Of a DNA stretch of 64,000 nt, positions 1 to 7,936 are shown in pieces (position 1 is the first letter of the stretch; the number at the start of each line of letters is the position of its first letter). Where the stretch lies: NCBI GenBank assembly GCA_036169815.1, contig JAVHOA010000107.1, positions 1-64,000 on the forward strand. The letters run 5' to 3'. The notes beneath the pieces are model-generated. The model saw nothing but the letters and a program-made list of their open reading frames with translations. It had not been told where the DNA came from and did no database searches. The position numbers were made by a program, and so were the translations under genes. Source of the stretch: Hydrocurvibacter sp036169815 (GTDB lineage Bacteria > Campylobacterota > Campylobacteria > Campylobacterales > Sulfurimonadaceae).

Positions 1-100
1 CCTCTTTTTTTGGTTCACTAAACTCATCACTAAAATCCTCTGCATCCACTGCAAATAAAGTAATGTTTACAATAAAAAAAGATAAAAAAATAAAACGCAT
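1..100 (-). CDS. N-terminus of an exported protein (cut by window edge)
   Basis: The reading frame opens at an ATG (100-98) with an AGAGG ribosome site just upstream and runs off the left edge after 33 codons. The start is a typical signal peptide: MRFIFLSFF, a hydrophobic core, then LFAVDA, followed by an acidic stretch (EDFSDEFSEP). The acidic start resembles Campylobacterota MlaA/VacJ-type proteins, but too little is visible to name it. It lies downstream of the porin on the same strand with a gap of about 75 bases. Confidence 0.6.
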   Translation of the reverse strand, partial: MRFIFLSFFIVNITLFAVDAEDFSDEFSEPKKE

Positions 101-174
101 GCACACCTCTTACATGGCAGGCATCATAACCCCATTTCTCTTGGAAATAGCTTACGGGCAACTCTAAAAACTCT

Positions 175-1428
175 CTATTTTGTAGCAAACTTATAATCAA
201 GTTGCAACCATGCTACTTTTTTATCATTCGTAAAGCCTGTTGCACTGCCACCTTTATATAATGCGCCTTTTGCAAGCACTATGAGATTTTTCACATAAGG
301 AATTTTATTTACATAGGATATATCAAGTTCTGAACCTAAATCATTTGAGGTTCCAATTTTATCTTCTGAATTAAATTTATGATAAACACCAAGAAGCTTT
401 CCATAAGTTTTATCTTCATAGCCTAGACGTATGTTTGCATCTTTTAAGCCTGCTGCTGGGGTTGCTAAAAAAACATCTGCCCATCCATTAAATGCGTGAA
501 GTGTTGCTAAGGGAGTAGCAAAACCATTTACTGCGCTTCCCTCTTTTTTTCCAAGACTTTCATAATTGACTCCAGCCACAACACCAGCAATATTTGCGCC
601 AATATCTAAATTGTAATACTTCGCATCTGCTTTTATATTTTTTGTTTTGTACTCCAATGTAAGATCTGTTTGCAAAGCATATTCCGCTCGGTAAGTCACG
701 CTTGCACTATTTGCATCAATCTTTCCTGTAAGTGCCACACCATAGGTATCACTGATAGAGCCCAACATGTAATCATAAGCCGTAATATTAAGCTTTTCAT
801 CGACTTTATAGGCTGCATGTAACAAAACAGATTTTGTATCGGTTGCTGCTTGCTGTTCACCGATACCATTGATGCCATAGACATACGCACCCATCAAAGA
901 GAGATTGGCAAAGGTATTGTCCACAAGTGCTAGCGCATCAAATGTTTGTGGCATCTGTCTCCAATCAACCGAACCGACATAGCGTTGGTTGTCAAGATTG
1001 ACACTTTGACGGCCACCACGCAAAAGCGTTTTGTTGATTTTATAATCCAAATATCCTTGTGTCATACGGGCTTGTTGCGGGTCTTTGATAAGATCATATT
1101 GGGGTTTAAGATTATTGCCTGTACCTGCAGCGTTATAATCTACAAGACCAAAATTATTGACTGATGTCCCTTCCATATATGTTGTAAGGCCATTGATCCC
1201 CAAAAGATCAGCACTTACACCCAAAGCTGTACGTGTTGTAAAAGCTTGTGCCCTCTCTCGTGTTGCATCCGCACCTAAAGCATTGTCTGCACTCTCATAG
1301 CGCGCACGTATTTCACCATTGAATTTGAGATTACTTAAAATCTCCACTCCCTCATCTGCACTCGCACAAACACCAAACGTACTCACCAATACAGCGACAC
1401 TAGCCACAGACAATCCAACTCTTCTCAT
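175..1428 (-). CDS. Outer-membrane porin, Opr/OprD-like, probably serving nitrate uptake
   Basis: A 417-residue protein with an N-terminal signal peptide (MRRVGLSVASVAVLVS, cleavage near ASA-DE). The rest is beta-rich: alternating aromatic strands, an N-terminal segment LKFNGEIRARYE and a C-terminus ending LQLDYKFATK, typical of Campylobacterota Opr-family barrels. The ATG at 1428 is preferred over the GTG one codon earlier because AAGGAG (1439-1434) is correctly spaced from it. It is divergent from narB, and the shared upstream region is nearly copied between narK and cysG. This links the porin to nitrate assimilation (inference). Substrate is unproven. Confidence 0.8.
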   Translation of the reverse strand: MRRVGLSVASVAVLVSTFGVCASADEGVEILSNLKFNGEIRARYESADNALGADATRERAQAFTTRTALGVSADLLGINGLTTYMEGTSVNNFGLVDYNAAGTGNNLKPQYDLIKDPQQARMTQGYLDYKINKTLLRGGRQSVNLDNQRYVGSVDWRQMPQTFDALALVDNTFANLSLMGAYVYGINGIGEQQAATDTKSVLLHAAYKVDEKLNITAYDYMLGSISDTYGVALTGKIDANSASVTYRAEYALQTDLTLEYKTKNIKADAKYYNLDIGANIAGVVAGVNYESLGKKEGSAVNGFATPLATLHAFNGWADVFLATPAAGLKDANIRLGYEDKTYGKLLGVYHKFNSEDKIGTSNDLGSELDISYVNKIPYVKNLIVLAKGALYKGGSATGFTNDKKVAWLQLDYKFATK

Positions 1429-1431
1429 CAC

Positions 1432-1591
1432 AACTCCTTAATTTTCCATTAATTATTTTTTGTACAGAAATTATAGCTCCCACATATTGGAAAATATACA
1501 GCTTATTGCTCAATTTTTAATCATACTTATTCTTAACTTTACATAAAACTACGCTATAATTTTCAAAATAATTTATTTGAGGATTTTTAAA
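1432..1591. promoter_or_regulatory. Bidirectional promoter porin/narB (copy A of a duplicated nas promoter)
   Basis: The region carries TATAAT for the porin on the minus strand (1475-1470) and TATAAT for narB on the plus strand (1555-1560). Between them lies the block GCTTATTGCT, C, AATTTTTAATCATA (1501-1525), then TTAACTTTACAT (1533-1544). An inverted repeat TTAAT-N5-ATTAA (1438-1452) lies between the porin -10 box and its start. All these elements recur at the same relative positions in 6498-6661. The binding protein is unknown. Confidence 0.75.
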
Positions 1592-3571
1592 ATGATCAAA
1601 TCAGTATGTGGATATTGCGGTGTAGGTTGTGGACTTGAGTATGATGAAAAAAAACTTATTGGTGATGTTACTTATCCTGTAAACTTTGGTAAAGTGTGTT
1701 CAAAAGGTGTTTCAGAACTTGTGAGCATCCAAAGCGAAACAAGGCTTCTACGCCCTCTTGTGCGCAAAAATATTGATGAAGAGTTCCTTACATGTAAGTG
1801 GGAAGATACCATCTCGCTAATAGCACAAAAGATTAAAGCCACTTCCAAAGAGAAAATCGGATTTTATCTCTCAGGGCAGATGCTCACTGAAGATTACTAT
1901 GTTGCCAACAAACTTGGCAAAGGGTTTATCGGTACCTCAAACGTAGATACCAATAGCCGTACATGTATGTCAAGTGCGGTGGTCGCATACAAAAAAAGTA
2001 TCGGTGCGGATTTTGTGCCGCTTCGTATGGATGATATTTTTAAGGCCAATTTGCTTATCTTAGCTGGAGCTAATACTTCTGAGGCGCATGTCGTCTTTCA
2101 CAACAATATTAAAAAAGCGAAAAAAGAGGGGCTTAAAGTCGTAGTCATCGATCCTCGCAACACCGATACGGCAAAAAATGCAGACTTGTATCTGCCTATC
2201 AAGGTAGGTAGTGATATCGATTTTTTTAATCTTTTAAGCAAACGCATTATTGATGAGGGGCTTTATGATGAGGAGTTTGTAGCCTACCATGTAAACAATT
2301 TTGAACTCCTTTACAATAAGTTCAAACGCATACCCGTAACCAAAATGCTCAAGCGTACAGGTCTCTCTCAAGAGCAATTTGATACATTCTTTGAACTCTA
2401 TAAAAACAGTCAAAACATCATCACCGCTTGGACCATGGGTCTTAATCAATCCGTTCAAGGGGTTGATAAAAACTTAGCACTTATAAACACGCATCTCCTC
2501 ACTGGCAAGATATTTAAAGAGGGCAATGGGCCACTGAGTCTTACAGGTCAGCCAAATGCGATGGGTGGACGCGAAGTCGGCGGTCTTTCCACGACTCTGG
2601 CTGTACATCTTGGATTTGACAAAGAGAGCGTCAAAAAAGTAAGCGAGTTTTGGAAGAGTGAGCATGTTGCAGATACAGTAGGTCTCACAGCAACACAGAT
2701 GCTAGAAGCAAATCTTGATGTGCTTATCATCTGCCACACTGATCCCATTTACCATCTGCCAAACCGCAATAAGATGGAAGCTCTTATAAAAAAGATCCCT
2801 TTTGTTGTAGAGATCAATGCCTATGAAAACTCCGAAACTTCTGCGTTCGTACATGTAAGACTTCCAGCTTCTCCTTGGGGTGAAAAAGAGGGGACGCAAA
2901 CCAATCTTGACCGCACCATCACAAGGCAAGAGCGCATTACTCGCCAATCCATAGATTGCAAACCAGACTGGCAGATATTTGTACTTATCGCCCAAGCTTT
3001 AGGGTTTAAAGAGGCGTTTAATTTTCAAACTCCAAAAGAGATATTTCAAGAGTACCAGCAGATGACAAAGCTAAACGGCTATATGGATATAGACCAAGCA
3101 GATTATGACAAGCTTTACAATAGCGCTTTTATTTGGGGAGAAAAGATAAAAAACTTTCTCACTCCCGACAAAAAAGGCAATCTCTTTTTTGTAGAAAACA
3201 AACTTTTGAGTGAAAAAACATCTTTAGAGTATCCATTTATTTTACTCACAGGACGCACACGAGATCAGTGGCACAGCGGGACTAAAACAAATCTTCCATC
3301 CACACTTTTGAAGTTTAAAGAGCTGAATTTCTGTGAGATCAATCCACATGATGCCCAAAAGCTTGGTATAGAAAATGGAGCTAGTATAAAAGTAGTTTCA
3401 AAACGTGGAGAACTTACAACAAAAGCACTCATCACTGAAAATATCAATGAGAAAAATATCTTTATTCCCATCAGCAATAGAGATATAAACTATCTCACGC
3501 TTGATCTCTATGACAGCGAATCACTTGAGCCAGATTACAACCACAGTGCCGTGAAGATTCTAAAAATCTAA
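1592..3571 (+). CDS. narB: Assimilatory nitrate reductase, molybdopterin catalytic subunit (NarB/NasC type)
   Basis: Reduces nitrate to nitrite in the cytoplasm. 659 residues. An N-terminal [4Fe-4S] motif, C6-x2-C9-x3-C13-x22-C36, is followed by TNSRTCMSSAV, with C125 in the position of the Mo-coordinating cysteine of Nap/Nas enzymes, and a C-terminal molybdopterin dinucleotide-binding domain. It ends without the Bfd-like [2Fe-2S] domain of longer NasC/NasA proteins, so it resembles the ferredoxin-dependent NarB form; no dedicated flavoprotein donor lies nearby. The ATG at 1592 follows TGAGGATTTTTAA; a TTG at 1577 overlaps that ribosome site and is unlikely. It is convergent with the kinase gene, sharing 4 bases at the stops. 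Confidence 0.88.
   Translation: MIKSVCGYCGVGCGLEYDEKKLIGDVTYPVNFGKVCSKGVSELVSIQSETRLLRPLVRKNIDEEFLTCKWEDTISLIAQKIKATSKEKIGFYLSGQMLTEDYYVANKLGKGFIGTSNVDTNSRTCMSSAVVAYKKSIGADFVPLRMDDIFKANLLILAGANTSEAHVVFHNNIKKAKKEGLKVVVIDPRNTDTAKNADLYLPIKVGSDIDFFNLLSKRIIDEGLYDEEFVAYHVNNFELLYNKFKRIPVTKMLKRTGLSQEQFDTFFELYKNSQNIITAWTMGLNQSVQGVDKNLALINTHLLTGKIFKEGNGPLSLTGQPNAMGGREVGGLSTTLAVHLGFDKESVKKVSEFWKSEHVADTVGLTATQMLEANLDVLIICHTDPIYHLPNRNKMEALIKKIPFVVEINAYENSETSAFVHVRLPASPWGEKEGTQTNLDRTITRQERITRQSIDCKPDWQIFVLIAQALGFKEAFNFQTPKEIFQEYQQMTKLNGYMDIDQADYDKLYNSAFIWGEKIKNFLTPDKKGNLFFVENKLLSEKTSLEYPFILLTGRTRDQWHSGTKTNLPSTLLKFKELNFCEINPHDAQKLGIENGASIKVVSKRGELTTKALITENINEKNIFIPISNRDINYLTLDLYDSESLEPDYNHSAVKILKI
1787..1798. 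repeat. CTTACATGTAAG palindrome in narB
   Basis: Exact 12-base copy, read as L-T-C-K in FLTCKWED. Confidence 0.9.
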
Positions 3572-5208
3572 AAACGGCAACAAAAAAGAACTAAAAAAAT
3601 ATTGATAACAAACATAAGCGTAAAAGCAGTTCTATAAAAAAGAAGCGGTAAGCGTTCTATAATGGAGCTATTTTTGGAGAAATAGGGCCTTACATGTAAG
3701 GGTGTCAGAAGCTCATACGCCATCTCGGAGTAGTGAGAATAACGCTGATCTGGCTCAATAGCAATTGAGTGAAGTATTACGCTATCGAGCCATGAGGGAA
3801 TATTTTTATTATAAAAACTTGGTTTTTTTGCCTCCCTAAACGTAGGCGTTTGAAACGGCTCTATCTCGCCATAAGGGTATTTTTTGCACAAAGCCACATA
3901 GAGCAAAACGCCAATGGAAAATATCTCCGTTGTCTCACTGATTGCTTCATTTTGAAATCTTTGCGGGGCGAGATAGCTTGGTGTTCCCGCGCGTGAGCTG
4001 TTTGAAAATATCTCTGTGACACTTCCAAAATCTATCACTTTAAAAGCGATATTTTGCTCTTTGTCTTTGACTACCATGATATTTTGCGTTTTGATATCGC
4101 CATGAACAAGATCTTTTTTGAGCAGATATTGGCACAGATCAAGAAGTGTTTTTGCGAGTTTTACACTCGCATCGATGCTGAGATTTTTGTGCAAAAGATA
4201 AGACTCCAAATCTTCGCCCTTTAAATACTCCATCACATAGTAACGAGAACTTCTTTTTTTTGGAACGACCGCCTTTGCAAGAGAGGGATTTTTAAGACGT
4301 TTTGCATTCCACGCTTCTTTGACAAACAGATCCGAGATCGCCTCGCTCTCTAGCGCATCAAGAGGCGCAAATTTTAAAACATAGTGACGCTTATTTTTAT
4401 AGCAAAGCCATGTGCGCTCATTTTGAATCAGCGATTTTTCAAGCTGATATCCATCTACATGGGTGCCCCGCTCAAGCTTCTCTAAAATCGGCAATTTTTT
4501 GGCTTCATTCCTTGCATCTTGATTCACTTTTTGTATCTCGAGCACCAAAGCAGTTGTATCATCAGGCAAAGAGTGTTGCACCATTTTGCTCGCTTTTTTT
4601 ACCAAGCCATGCGCGCCAAAAGCGATACCACCTTGTAAACGCTCCTCACTCATCACATTATAAAGCCCATCACTGCAAAGCAGGATTTTATCCTCTGCTT
4701 CGATGAGATTTTCAAAATAGTACAAATCCACATCAGGCGCAATGCCAATAGCTTGCGTGAGCACACTCTCATATCCCACTTCATCCATAGTATGATCAAG
4801 TGAAAGCTGATGGAACTGATTTTGACGAAAAAGATACACACGGCTATCTCCAACATTGGCGCCATAAAGCCTATTGCCCTCGATGATAACAAGGGCGAGC
4901 GTCGTCACAAGCTCAGAGCGCTCATACGCAACTTTTGATTCTTCATAAAGGATTGCATTAATGGATTGGATAAAAGTGTGGATTGATTTTTCTATACTCC
5001 AAGTTTTTGGACGTATTTTGAAGTTATTGACAAGATAGTTTGTCACTCTTTTTGCAGCCTCTGCGCCGTGCGTTGCACTCCCTACTCCATCACAAACGAC
5101 GGCGATGGTAAAATCGCCTATCGTTTTGACATCATAAAAATCATCGCCTAGAAGATTTTTTCCCTTTGCAAGGGAAAAGGCACTGCTTCTAATACTGTTT
5201 TTTGGCAT
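3568..5208 (-). CDS. PP2C phosphatase / Ser-Thr protein kinase fusion, membrane anchored
   Basis: 546 residues. Residues 1-230 are a PP2C-type phosphatase, with metal ligands in VVCDGVGS (D40), GDSRVYL (D120), LLCSDG (D179) and PDDTTAL (D215/D216). Residues 255-510 are a protein kinase: VLK (K278), a helix-C Glu near 297, VHGDIKTQN (D370, N375), DFG (D392) and AGTPSYLAPQ. The Gly-rich ATP loop is degenerate. A hydrophobic segment at about 525-545 anchors the C-terminus. It follows narK by 8 bases and its AGGAG site overlaps the narK stop, so the two are co-translated. A similar fusion sits beside nitrate assimilation genes in Pseudomonas (recalled), so a regulatory role in nitrate uptake is likely but unproven. 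Confidence 0.85.
   Translation of the reverse strand: MPKNSIRSSAFSLAKGKNLLGDDFYDVKTIGDFTIAVVCDGVGSATHGAEAAKRVTNYLVNNFKIRPKTWSIEKSIHTFIQSINAILYEESKVAYERSELVTTLALVIIEGNRLYGANVGDSRVYLFRQNQFHQLSLDHTMDEVGYESVLTQAIGIAPDVDLYYFENLIEAEDKILLCSDGLYNVMSEERLQGGIAFGAHGLVKKASKMVQHSLPDDTTALVLEIQKVNQDARNEAKKLPILEKLERGTHVDGYQLEKSLIQNERTWLCYKNKRHYVLKFAPLDALESEAISDLFVKEAWNAKRLKNPSLAKAVVPKKRSSRYYVMEYLKGEDLESYLLHKNLSIDASVKLAKTLLDLCQYLLKKDLVHGDIKTQNIMVVKDKEQNIAFKVIDFGSVTEIFSNSSRAGTPSYLAPQRFQNEAISETTEIFSIGVLLYVALCKKYPYGEIEPFQTPTFREAKKPSFYNKNIPSWLDSVILHSIAIEPDQRYSHYSEMAYELLTPLHVRPYFSKNSSIIERLPLLFYRTAFTLMFVINIFLVLFCCRF
3689..3700. repeat. CTTACATGTAAG palindrome in the PP2C/kinase gene
   Basis: Exact copy, extended to 14 bases as CCTTACATGTAAGG (3688-3701), read as L-H-V-R. 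Confidence 0.9.
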
Positions 5209-5216
5209 CTGATCTC

Positions 5217-6497
5217 CTAAATTTTACCACCTGCTTGAACACCCCAAGTCGTTCTCCAGCGTGTTTTTACCATACTGATACCCACAATAGCAACAAGAAC
5301 AACTCCTGCAAAAATCATAAAACTCGCAGAGTAACCATCAAAAGCAGCTTTGCTCCAACCAAAGGTATTGATCAAAGCCGTACCGCCAAAACCGCCAGCA
5401 GCACCGATAATGCCTGTCATTATACCAATATCCCTACCAAATCTTTGAGGTACGAGTTGAAACACGGCACCATTTGCCATACCAAGATTTCCCATAATCA
5501 AAAACTGCACTGCAATCGCTATATAAAATGGTAGAACAATCAGGGCACTGATAATTGATAGTAATGCGACAACTCCAAAAAAGATATACAGTGATTTGAT
5601 ACCACCCATCTTATCTGCTATGGCTCCACCAACAGGACGTAAAACAGCGCCAGCAAAGATACAAAGTGCACCAAAATAACCCGCCACGACTTTCACGTTG
5701 CTCTCATCCAAAAATGCTAAACCAAATGCGCTCATATCCGCCTGATAGGTTCCCATAAGATAGACTTTCATATACCCCGCAAAACCAACAAAACCTCCAA
5801 AACTAATCGCATAAAAGATATTAAACCACCATGTATCCTTATCTTTTAAAAGTTTTGCATAATCTTTGAGCTTTTTAGGGCGTGGCGTATAAACTTCTGC
5901 TGGGGCATCTTTTGCCATAAACATATAGGTTATAAAAATAATACTTGAAAGTAGTGCTCCAACTAAAAATACTGATTCCCATCCCCAAATCTGCGCAATT
6001 TTTGGCGCAAATAAAAAGTCAATAACTACCCCGATATTACCAGCTCCTGCGATACCTAAAACAACACCTTGAAGTTTTGGCGAATACCATTGACCCGCTT
6101 GAGGCAGCGCCACAGCAAAAGAAGCTCCAGCAACTCCAAGACCAAAAGCAACGATAATAAGCTCATCATAAGTAATCCCAGCTCCTCGAAAATAAGCATA
6201 AAACAAAACCCCAATAACAAGTGCTTGTGAAACAAGGGAGGTTACTTTTGCACCAAATTTATCAACGCCAAAACCAAGTAAAATACGCAAAATAGCGCCC
6301 GACAAAATAGGAATAGAAAGCAAAGTCGCTTTTTGCACCTCACTCATAAAAAATCCGCCAGCAGCTAAGGCTTCGCCGATCTCCGTTACCAGTGGCCCAA
6401 GCATAGTCCACACCATAAAACTAAAATCAAAATACAAAAATGCCGCCAACAGTGTTGGCCAGTGTCCCTGTCCTTTTAAATCTTTAAATCCCGCCAT
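5217..6497 (-). CDS. narK: Nitrate/nitrite transporter, major facilitator family (NarK)
   Basis: Inner-membrane nitrate uptake, probably proton-coupled (NarK1-like). 426 residues with about 12 membrane segments. The N-terminal signature GHWPTLLAAFLYFDFSFMVW and the glycine-rich runs GIAGAGNIGV and GIIGAAGGFGG are the nitrate-signature regions of the NarK/NrtP family. The ATG (6497) has a well-placed AAGGAG (6509-6504). It is the first gene of a two-gene minus-strand operon with the kinase/phosphatase fusion, and is divergent from cysG-nirA. Confidence 0.93.
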   Translation of the reverse strand: MAGFKDLKGQGHWPTLLAAFLYFDFSFMVWTMLGPLVTEIGEALAAGGFFMSEVQKATLLSIPILSGAILRILLGFGVDKFGAKVTSLVSQALVIGVLFYAYFRGAGITYDELIIVAFGLGVAGASFAVALPQAGQWYSPKLQGVVLGIAGAGNIGVVIDFLFAPKIAQIWGWESVFLVGALLSSIIFITYMFMAKDAPAEVYTPRPKKLKDYAKLLKDKDTWWFNIFYAISFGGFVGFAGYMKVYLMGTYQADMSAFGLAFLDESNVKVVAGYFGALCIFAGAVLRPVGGAIADKMGGIKSLYIFFGVVALLSIISALIVLPFYIAIAVQFLIMGNLGMANGAVFQLVPQRFGRDIGIMTGIIGAAGGFGGTALINTFGWSKAAFDGYSASFMIFAGVVLVAIVGISMVKTRWRTTWGVQAGGKI

Positions 6498-6661
6498 TGT
6501 GTTCTCCTTAATTTTTCATTAATAAAATTTAAACAACAAAATTATAACAGGATAATGATGGAAATTAATCGGCTTATTGCTTAATTTTTAATCATATAAA
6601 CTTTAACTTTACATTAAATAAGTGTTAAAATTTTCAAATCAATCACATAGAGGATTAAAAA
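6498..6661. promoter_or_regulatory. Bidirectional promoter narK/cysG (copy B of a duplicated nas promoter)
   Basis: TATAAT for narK on the minus strand (6546-6541) and TAAAAT for cysG on the plus strand (6626-6631) are exactly 5071 bases from their counterparts in copy A. The block GCTTATTGCT, T, AATTTTTAATCATA (6572-6596) differs from copy A (1501-1525) by one base in 25. TTAACTTTACAT (6603-6614) and the inverted repeat TTAAT-N5-ATTAA (6508-6522) are also kept. Confidence 0.75.
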
Positions 6662-7936
6662 ATGAAAACATTGCCTATAGTCTTACATAACAAAAAGATT
6701 CTGCTTATCGGTGCTGGAAATGTTGCTTTGCAAAAAGCAGAAGTTTTACATAGAAACAACATAGATTTTGAAGTTATAGCCTACCATGTAAGCCAACAAA
6801 TGAAAGATCTTTGCCAAACTAGTGTATCCAAACAATTGCTTACATGTAAGCCTTTTTGTAAAGAGGATATCAAAGATTTTGAGATCATCATCGATGCGAC
6901 AGGCGCAAAAGAGGTAGCCACACTTTTACTTGAAGCAAAAAAAGAGAGAAATATTCTCATCAATATCGTAGATGTTCCAGAGCTTTGTGATTTTTATTTT
7001 GCTTCGCTTTTAGAGTATGGCGCACTCAAAATAGCTGTGAGCTCTGCTGGAGCATCGCCTACTATCACCCAAGTCGTGCGTGATAAGATAGCTGGACTCG
7101 TGCCAAAAGAGATAGAACTCCTTACAAATGAAACGATGGAACTTCGCAAAAATGGAATCATTGACAAAGAACAAACGAGAGCAAAAACAAAAAAACTACT
7201 CTCTAAAGTTTATCTTGTAGGTTGTGGGACAGGCGATGTGGAGCTCCTCACCATCAAAGCCTACAACATCATCCAAAACGTAGATGTTGTTTTTATTGAC
7301 CATCTTATTGCCCAAGAGATTATTGATATTATCCCAAAGGAGACAATACGTGTCTTTGTTGGCAAGCAAAAAGGGTTTCATTCCGTCAAACAAGAGGAGA
7401 TTAACCGTTTACTTTCAGAATACGCACTCCAAGGATTGAGTATTGCACGGCTTAAAAGCGGAGATCCTTACATCTTTGGACGCGGCAGTGAAGAGGCGAT
7501 CAGTATGGTTGAGAATGGGATTCGTGTCGAGGTGATTCCAGGAATTTCCTCAGCTATTGCAGGACCGCTTTTAAGTGGAATAGCACCAACTGCTCGAGGA
7601 TATGCAACCAATCTGTCCATAGTATCAGCACACCTAGCGGGGAACCGTGTGAATTTGGAGTGGATCCCGCTTTTGAAGTTTACCAATCATACCGTTGTCG
7701 TGCTTATGGGAGTTTCACGAGCAAAAGAGATCAAAAAATGTGCGACAAATATTGGCGTGGATATGGACAAAGATGTAGCCATCATCTCAAACGCTTCACG
7801 AAAAGATCAAAGCGTGCGCATAGGCAAGCTCGAAGAACTCGAAGAGCTGTGCAAAGATGCGTTGCGCCCTGCGCTTATCGTGTTTGGAGATGTCGTAAAT
7901 CTCCATAGTATATTACCTAAATACGGAGAAGAATAA
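6662..7936 (+). CDS. cysG: Siroheme synthase, bifunctional (precorrin-2 dehydrogenase + uroporphyrinogen-III methyltransferase)
   Basis: Makes the siroheme that NirA needs. 424 residues. The N-terminal Rossmann part (IGAGNVALQKAE, residues 16-27) is the dehydrogenase/chelatase, with the loop SSAGASPTITQVVRD. From about residue 182 the methyltransferase begins (VYLVGCGTGDVELLT), with RLKSGDPYIFGRG and VIPGISSAIAG as SAM-binding motifs. Slightly shorter than E. coli CysG (457). The TAA overlaps the ATG of nirA by one base (TAATG), so the two are translationally coupled. Confidence 0.93.
   Translation: MKTLPIVLHNKKILLIGAGNVALQKAEVLHRNNIDFEVIAYHVSQQMKDLCQTSVSKQLLTCKPFCKEDIKDFEIIIDATGAKEVATLLLEAKKERNILINIVDVPELCDFYFASLLEYGALKIAVSSAGASPTITQVVRDKIAGLVPKEIELLTNETMELRKNGIIDKEQTRAKTKKLLSKVYLVGCGTGDVELLTIKAYNIIQNVDVVFIDHLIAQEIIDIIPKETIRVFVGKQKGFHSVKQEEINRLLSEYALQGLSIARLKSGDPYIFGRGSEEAISMVENGIRVEVIPGISSAIAGPLLSGIAPTARGYATNLSIVSAHLAGNRVNLEWIPLLKFTNHTVVVLMGVSRAKEIKKCATNIGVDMDKDVAIISNASRKDQSVRIGKLEELEELCKDALRPALIVFGDVVNLHSILPKYGEE
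6839..6850. repeat. CTTACATGTAAG palindrome in cysG
   Basis: Exact copy, read as L-T-C-K in LLTCKPF, outside the conserved motifs. Confidence 0.9.

Noticed and set aside
1577..1591. Upstream TTG start giving narB five more residues
   Set aside because: The TTG overlaps the TGAGG ribosome site, which is well placed for the ATG at 1592.
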